From DATAYF01 sp036272735 (GTDB lineage Bacteria; Chloroflexota; Ktedonobacteria; Ktedonobacterales; Ktedonobacteraceae): 9,594 nt of DNA. The notes under the pieces were generated by a model. That model made no database searches. It was not told the DNA's origin and was given only the letters and a program-made list of their open reading frames with translations. The translations under genes and the position numbers were made by a program. The DNA lies in assembly GCA_036272735.1 (NCBI GenBank), contig DATAYF010000700.1, forward strand, positions 1 through 9,594, in the 5' to 3' direction. This document shows, one piece after another, positions 6,129 to 9,594 of the stretch (positions are counted from its first letter, which is position 1; the number at the start of each line of letters is the position of its first letter).

Positions 6129-7091
6129 ATGGTTCGTCGTGTCATTGCGCTGGTAATGATCATTGTTGCGCTCTGCCTGCTCAATTTTGCCTTGTTTTTG
6201 ACGCCCGCTGGTCCACGGGTACGCGCCTGGATCGATCCCGCCCCAACTCCCAAACCAACTCCTGTTCTGACCGTGACCGGTACGCCTCCTAGCATAAACG
6301 CTCGTTCCGCCTATCTGTTGGACGCCACGACCAATCATGTGCTGCTTGATAAAAATGGCGCGCAACATCTGCCTATGGCGAGCACCACCAAGATTATGAC
6401 GGCGGTTGTGGTCCTCAATTCTGGCAATCTGAACCGCGTGGTGACGGTGCAAAAAGATGCTGTTGAAGAGGTGAAGAAGAACTTCGGCAGTAGTGCGCAA
6501 CTGGTTGTTGGCGACCAGATCAGCCTGAAGGATCTGCTATATGGTTTACTGCTGCCATCGGGCGACGACGCAGCCATCGCTATTGCCGATACCCTCGGCG
6601 GCTCGCAGGCAAACTTTGTGCGCATCATGAATGCCGATGCACAACGTCTGCACCTGCGCAATACGCACTACATCAACGCGGATGGCCTGACCTATAAAAC
6701 TGCCGTTGGCAAACCGGACCCCAACCACTACACGACCGCTGCTGACCTGGCGCAATTGACCCGTTATGCACTGCAAAATCCACTATTTGCACAAATTGTG
6801 CAGACGCAGCGCTATGTCTTGCCTGCTTCTGCTGTGCACCACGCCTATATATGGACAACTACCGACGATTTGTTGAGTGAATATCCGGGTGCGGTAGGCG
6901 TAAAAACCGGCTATACCGTCGAGGCTGGCTATTGCCTGGTGTTTGCGGCCACCGATAGCAAGAATCACCTGGTCGGCGTCATCCTCAACGAAAAGGATAT
7001 CAACCAGCGCTTCACTGATGCCGCCACTATGTTGAATTGGGGCTTCAACCTGCCCATGCGTGTGCCTCCATCTCCCGCCCCCACTTCATAA
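6129..7091 (+). CDS. D-alanyl-D-alanine carboxypeptidase (serine-type, peptidase S11), 320 aa
   Basis: Trims the terminal D-Ala of peptidoglycan stem peptides outside the cytoplasmic membrane. The penicillin-binding motifs are in order: STTK (S85 nucleophile, K88), SGD (S144-D146, the SxN position) and KTG (259-261). Residues about 5-25 are one hydrophobic segment (signal anchor or signal peptide), followed by a Pro/Thr-rich linker (38-52). The domain ends about 60 residues after KTG, so the C-terminal beta domain of E. coli PBP5 and its amphipathic anchor are absent. The SxN motif carries Asp where Asn is usual. I use the ATG at 6129 with GGAG 9 nt upstream; a TTG at 6114 is in frame but lies upstream of that site. 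Probably transcribed with the preceding PLD gene. Confidence 0.93.
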   Translation: MVRRVIALVMIIVALCLLNFALFLTPAGPRVRAWIDPAPTPKPTPVLTVTGTPPSINARSAYLLDATTNHVLLDKNGAQHLPMASTTKIMTAVVVLNSGNLNRVVTVQKDAVEEVKKNFGSSAQLVVGDQISLKDLLYGLLLPSGDDAAIAIADTLGGSQANFVRIMNADAQRLHLRNTHYINADGLTYKTAVGKPDPNHYTTAADLAQLTRYALQNPLFAQIVQTQRYVLPASAVHHAYIWTTTDDLLSEYPGAVGVKTGYTVEAGYCLVFAATDSKNHLVGVILNEKDINQRFTDAATMLNWGFNLPMRVPPSPAPTS

Positions 7092-7112
7092 TAGTGAAGG
7101 GGTGCGTGCAAT

Positions 7113-7162
7113 ATATAAAGAAACATTAATGATTTGATCAAATCATTAATGTTTCTTTATAT
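7113..7162. terminator. Perfect 50-bp zero-loop palindrome between convergent genes
   Basis: Bases 7113-7137 are the exact reverse complement of 7138-7162, centred on TTGA|TCAA, with no loop. It sits between the carboxypeptidase stop (7091) and the permease stop (7174), which converge, so it can act as a terminator hairpin for both. Its 48-bp core (7114-7161) is a relative of the core at 21-68: 19 of 24 arm positions are identical and all five changes are matched in the opposite arm. It begins with TATAAAG and is AT-rich. Confidence 0.85.
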
Positions 7163-7173
7163 GTCTTACTTGT

Positions 7174-8076
7174 TTAGTGTGCCGGTTTTACAAACAGTTT
7201 TTTCCAGCGAATCGATTGTTGGGTACACACGATACCGAACAGGATCAGTATGATCCCCAACCATTGCGTGAGTTCTACCGGTTCCTTGAGGATTAGCGCC
7301 GATGTGATGACGACCACCGGCAACTCGGCCGAACCCAATATGGTCGCCATGCCAGATCCGATAGCTGGTATGCCTTTGGCATAACAATAGGACGGGATCA
7401 ACACGCCAAATAGTCCAAGCAGCAGCGCCCAGAACCATAGGCCGTGCACGAGCGAGCCGTTGAAGAAAAACTGTGGCGGATAAATAAGCAAGGTAATCAG
7501 CATCGTGCCCGTGGTCATCAAGCTACCGCGTATAATGGGTGGGACCTCTGTGGCTACGCGTGCGTTTACGCTTAATGTACCGGTATATGTAGCAGCTGCC
7601 AGGAGACCAAAGATGATGCCCCATACGCTGATCTTGGGGGCGATGAGCGCCTGCGTGCCTGCCGCCAGCACCGTTCCAATCAGCACGAAAACCAGTGCAA
7701 TCCATTGATTATTGCCGGGCCTGCGCCTTTCTAGTATCCAATCGAACAGAATACCCATCCACACAAATTGGAACAGCAAAATCACACCCAACGATGCGCT
7801 GATGGTCTGCAACGCGAGATAGTAGAATACGCCTGTAAGTCCCGCGAACGTGCCACTCAGTATCAACTTGATGATGGTTTGCTTCGAGAGCGGACGCAGT
7901 TGTCGTATAGAGGGTAAGCAGATAAGCCACAAGCCGATGCAGCCGAGCAATACTTGTGACCCTGTGATTTCAGCGGGGGTAAAACCTGCCTGATAGCCTA
8001 ACTTGACAATCGTGGACAACATACCATATGAGGCCGCACCAAGCAGCACGAGAATACTGGCCGTCAATCTGTTCAA
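7174..8076 (-). CDS. EamA/DMT-family permease, 300 aa
   Basis: An inner-membrane transporter of the drug/metabolite superfamily, probably exporting an amino acid or other small metabolite; the substrate is not predictable. It is almost wholly hydrophobic, with about ten membrane helices in two repeated halves. The second EamA repeat is clear (SGMATILGSAELPVVVITSALILKEPV, then QWLGIILILFGIV), and a charged loop (LERRRPGNN) separates the halves. The TTG at 8076 is chosen: GAGGAGG (8086-8092) lies 9 nt upstream, a near-consensus promoter lies just beyond, and the product then starts MNRLTASILVLLG like its family. An in-frame ATG at 8169 would put the promoter, the ribosome binding site and part of the upstream hairpin inside the gene, so it is rejected. 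It ends next to the palindrome at 7113-7162. Confidence 0.92.
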   Translation of the reverse strand: MNRLTASILVLLGAASYGMLSTIVKLGYQAGFTPAEITGSQVLLGCIGLWLICLPSIRQLRPLSKQTIIKLILSGTFAGLTGVFYYLALQTISASLGVILLFQFVWMGILFDWILERRRPGNNQWIALVFVLIGTVLAAGTQALIAPKISVWGIIFGLLAAATYTGTLSVNARVATEVPPIIRGSLMTTGTMLITLLIYPPQFFFNGSLVHGLWFWALLLGLFGVLIPSYCYAKGIPAIGSGMATILGSAELPVVVITSALILKEPVELTQWLGIILILFGIVCTQQSIRWKKLFVKPAH

Positions 8077-8104
8077 TTGAATAATCCTCCTCAGCCAACC
8101 ACGA

Positions 8105-8133
8105 ACTATACCACCTGTACACCCAACCGTCAA
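8105..8133 (-). promoter_or_regulatory. Near-consensus promoter of the EamA permease
   Basis: On the minus strand TTGACG (8128-8133) and TATAGT (8105-8110) are 17 nt apart. The start would be near 8098, only about 22 nt before the TTG start codon, with GAGGAGG between them. The promoter sits just downstream of the terminator of the previous gene, so the permease is transcribed on its own. Confidence 0.8.
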
Positions 8134-8148
8134 TGACAGGAGGTTTGC

Positions 8149-8211
8149 ATAAATGATAGGGATGAGCATGAAAATGCCGCAGGGATTTTCATGCTCATCC
8201 CTATCATTTAT
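8149..8211 (-). terminator. 27-bp perfect stem-loop after the aldose epimerase gene
   Basis: Arms 8149-8175 and 8185-8211 pair without mismatch around a 9-nt GC-rich loop (8176-8184). It begins 5 nt after the epimerase stop codon and ends before the permease promoter. That position fits a terminator insulating the two genes. It shares only the TATAAA-like edge with the two zero-loop palindromes and is not clearly of the same family. A further 14-bp palindrome (8217-8230) covers the epimerase stop codon. Confidence 0.8.
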
Positions 8212-8216
8212 ATAAT

Positions 8217-9275
8217 TTAGATATATCTAATACGATAATTAATCGTGCCACTACTGGTTGCGTTTGGAGTGACTTCCTGAAGGTGCGCTATTTTTCGCTG
8301 CTCGGCACCCTGGTTGTTTAGGTTGATGGCATCAGTTGAGCAGGTCTGGTGCTCCAGACAGAAGAAGGGGTCCGAAGGTGGCGCGTAGATGACCGCGTGC
8401 GTAAAGTCTTCGCTCGTACTGATCTGCAATTGCATGTGCTGCTTCCTATAGTCTATAACTACGGGTGCGTGTGGGTGCATGTTGGTGTAGACGTGGTCCA
8501 GATTTAAGTTGCCCTTACGCACGGGTTGGCGCAGATCGAACATGGCGTACATCAGTGTCGTTACGTCGAGCATGCGTCCCGTGGGCAACAGGTCGCTATC
8601 TGCCTCCATCACCGCGTCGGCGGGCAGGCTGATGTAGGTGTCATCGGGACCAGAGAGTAGCGAGAAATAAGGGTGCAGCGCAAAGCCGAAGGGCAATGTG
8701 TGTTGACCCTTGTTGTGCACGTGATACGTTGTGCTCAGGCCGTCACTGGTCAGCGTGTAGGTCAACGACAGGCGACTCTCGAACGGATAGGCGGCGTAGT
8801 GTGGACTTTCTTGCGTGATATCTATAAAGGTAGTGACGCTGGCGGCGTCGCTTGTGACCACGGGTTGTTCATATTGCCATACCTGGTCCAGCACCAGTCC
8901 ATGAATGAGCACCGCGTTACCCTGAGGTCGCTTGATATCCGCAAGCGAATACTCGTGGCCTTGATAGATGTAGCGCTTGTCCCTTATCCTGTTGGGCAGC
9001 GGCCAGAGCACAAAGTCGCCGGTAAAATTTCTCTGCTTGAGCAGGTCTTGCTCGCAATAGATTAACTCGTGCTCACCGGTCTGTAAGCGAAACAGGTTGC
9101 TCCCCAGGTCGGAGGCGATGCACGCCAGCAGGTTGTGCGCCGGGTTTGTGGCGTTTGTGTAGCCCAGGCTAATTACCGTCGATCCTATGCCAGCATCGAA
9201 ACCGACCTCAGCCCTAAATGCTGGTGTGTCACTGCTGCTCGTGTGGGTTACGCTATTCTTATAGTCTTCTATCAT
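8217..9275 (-). CDS. Aldose 1-epimerase (galactose mutarotase-like), 352 aa
   Basis: Interconverts alpha and beta anomers of aldose sugars, or acts on a related sugar (phosphate), in the cytosol. The GalM-type landmarks are present: WPLPNRIRD (91-99), then YIYQGHEYSL; H125 in LIHGL; H201 in GFALHPYF (the general acid in GalM); D260 in LNLDHVY (substrate contact); and E308 in FFCLEHQT (the general base in GalM). The C-terminal tail after ~330 is low in motif content. Length is normal for the family. The ATG at 9275 has GAGAGG upstream, but at a long spacing (about 13-14 nt), so initiation may be modest. No signal peptide. It is divergent from the gene at the right edge and is followed by a strong hairpin. 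Which sugar it serves cannot be told; no sugar catabolic operon is attached. Confidence 0.9.
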   Translation of the reverse strand: MIEDYKNSVTHTSSSDTPAFRAEVGFDAGIGSTVISLGYTNATNPAHNLLACIASDLGSNLFRLQTGEHELIYCEQDLLKQRNFTGDFVLWPLPNRIRDKRYIYQGHEYSLADIKRPQGNAVLIHGLVLDQVWQYEQPVVTSDAASVTTFIDITQESPHYAAYPFESRLSLTYTLTSDGLSTTYHVHNKGQHTLPFGFALHPYFSLLSGPDDTYISLPADAVMEADSDLLPTGRMLDVTTLMYAMFDLRQPVRKGNLNLDHVYTNMHPHAPVVIDYRKQHMQLQISTSEDFTHAVIYAPPSDPFFCLEHQTCSTDAINLNNQGAEQRKIAHLQEVTPNATSSGTINYRIRYI

Positions 9276-9421
9276 GTGATCTATAAATTCCTCTCCGTCT
9301 CGTAGTGTTCCCTTCCATCATATCACCACCAGCACTCCTGCTCCCTGAGCGGAAACCATTAGCGCAAAGGAGATCTTCCTCGTTTTTGCTTTCCTTTCTG
9401 TACCTCTATAGGCCAAGCCGT

Positions 9422-9450
9422 TTCATCTTCATATTGCTGGAAAATATAAT
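9422..9450 (+). promoter_or_regulatory. Candidate promoter for the gene at the right edge
   Basis: TTCATC (9422-9427, three matches to TTGACA) and a perfect TATAAT (9445-9450) are 17 nt apart. The start would be near 9457, giving a leader of about 95 nt. The 277-bp gap (9276-9552) must also hold the epimerase promoter on the other strand, for which I find no clear hexamers. Confidence 0.4.
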
Positions 9451-9552
9451 TACCCGTGACAATTATCAAGCAGAGAGATGCGTATGCCTGTACAAACGAG
9501 CTCTATATTTGTTACTATGAAATTATCCATAAAGAACGGAGGCTTATACGGA

Positions 9553-9594
9553 ATGGCGCAGACCGATTATGCGGGACAGTTGAATGCGGTATTA
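9553..9594 (+). CDS. Start of an unidentified gene, truncated by the window edge
   Basis: ATG at 9553 with CGGAGG (9537-9542) 10 nt upstream opens a frame that runs off the window: MAQTDYAGQLNAVL. The ribosome binding site and uninterrupted frame make a real gene start likely. Fourteen residues are too few to name a family. It is divergent from the epimerase gene. Confidence 0.6.
   Translation, partial: MAQTDYAGQLNAVL

Noticed and set aside
7174..8169. 331-residue version of the permease starting at the ATG at 8169
   Set aside because: It would include the hairpin arm, a near-consensus promoter and a perfect ribosome binding site in coding sequence. The TTG at 8076 fits better.
9305..9520. 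Plus-strand 71-codon frame in the epimerase upstream region
   Set aside because: It opens at a GTG with no Shine-Dalgarno site, would cover the candidate promoter for the next gene, and the predicted product is low in any domain signal.

Overview
The window is ordinary bacterial chromosome carrying eight complete protein genes, the first 14 codons of a ninth, and one probable short leader ORF. Base composition is moderate, promoters are sigma70-like, Shine-Dalgarno sites are strong, and one gene starts at TTG. The mix of genes (large phosphofructokinase, PLD-type cardiolipin synthase, lipid-anchorless D-Ala-D-Ala carboxypeptidase, EHN-type epoxide hydrolase) would suit a soil Chloroflexota, such as a Ktedonobacteria member. 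That placement is an impression from protein style, not a demonstrated one. I see no rRNA, tRNA, CRISPR array, transposase or phage gene.

Layout. Positions 1-1542 hold a minus-strand pair, epoxide hydrolase followed by a small ABM-family monooxygenase, which ends inside a perfect 88-bp palindrome. A 409-bp divergent control region (1543-1951) separates this pair from a plus-strand aldo/keto reductase, which is preceded by a well-formed 16-codon leader ORF. A 342-bp spacer full of inverted repeats leads to a 6-phosphofructokinase whose active-site residues are of the pyrophosphate-using type. After its terminator, a near-consensus promoter drives a structured leader, a cardiolipin synthase-like PLD enzyme and then a D,D-carboxypeptidase; both are envelope proteins. 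On the minus strand follow an EamA/DMT permease (TTG start, excellent promoter) and, upstream of it, an aldose 1-epimerase-like protein that ends at a 27-bp-stem hairpin. The right edge holds the start of a divergent plus-strand gene.

How the genes fit together. The left part looks like small-molecule detoxification and redox (epoxide, quinol and carbonyl substrates). The middle is glycolysis plus membrane and wall synthesis. The right part is sugar mutarotation and metabolite transport. I see no single new multi-gene system.

The most unusual signal is non-coding. The two gene ends at 21-68 and 7114-7161 carry 48-bp, zero-loop, perfect palindromes of the same sequence family. They match at 19 of 24 positions per arm, and each of the five differences is mirrored in the opposite arm, so both copies remain perfectly self-complementary.
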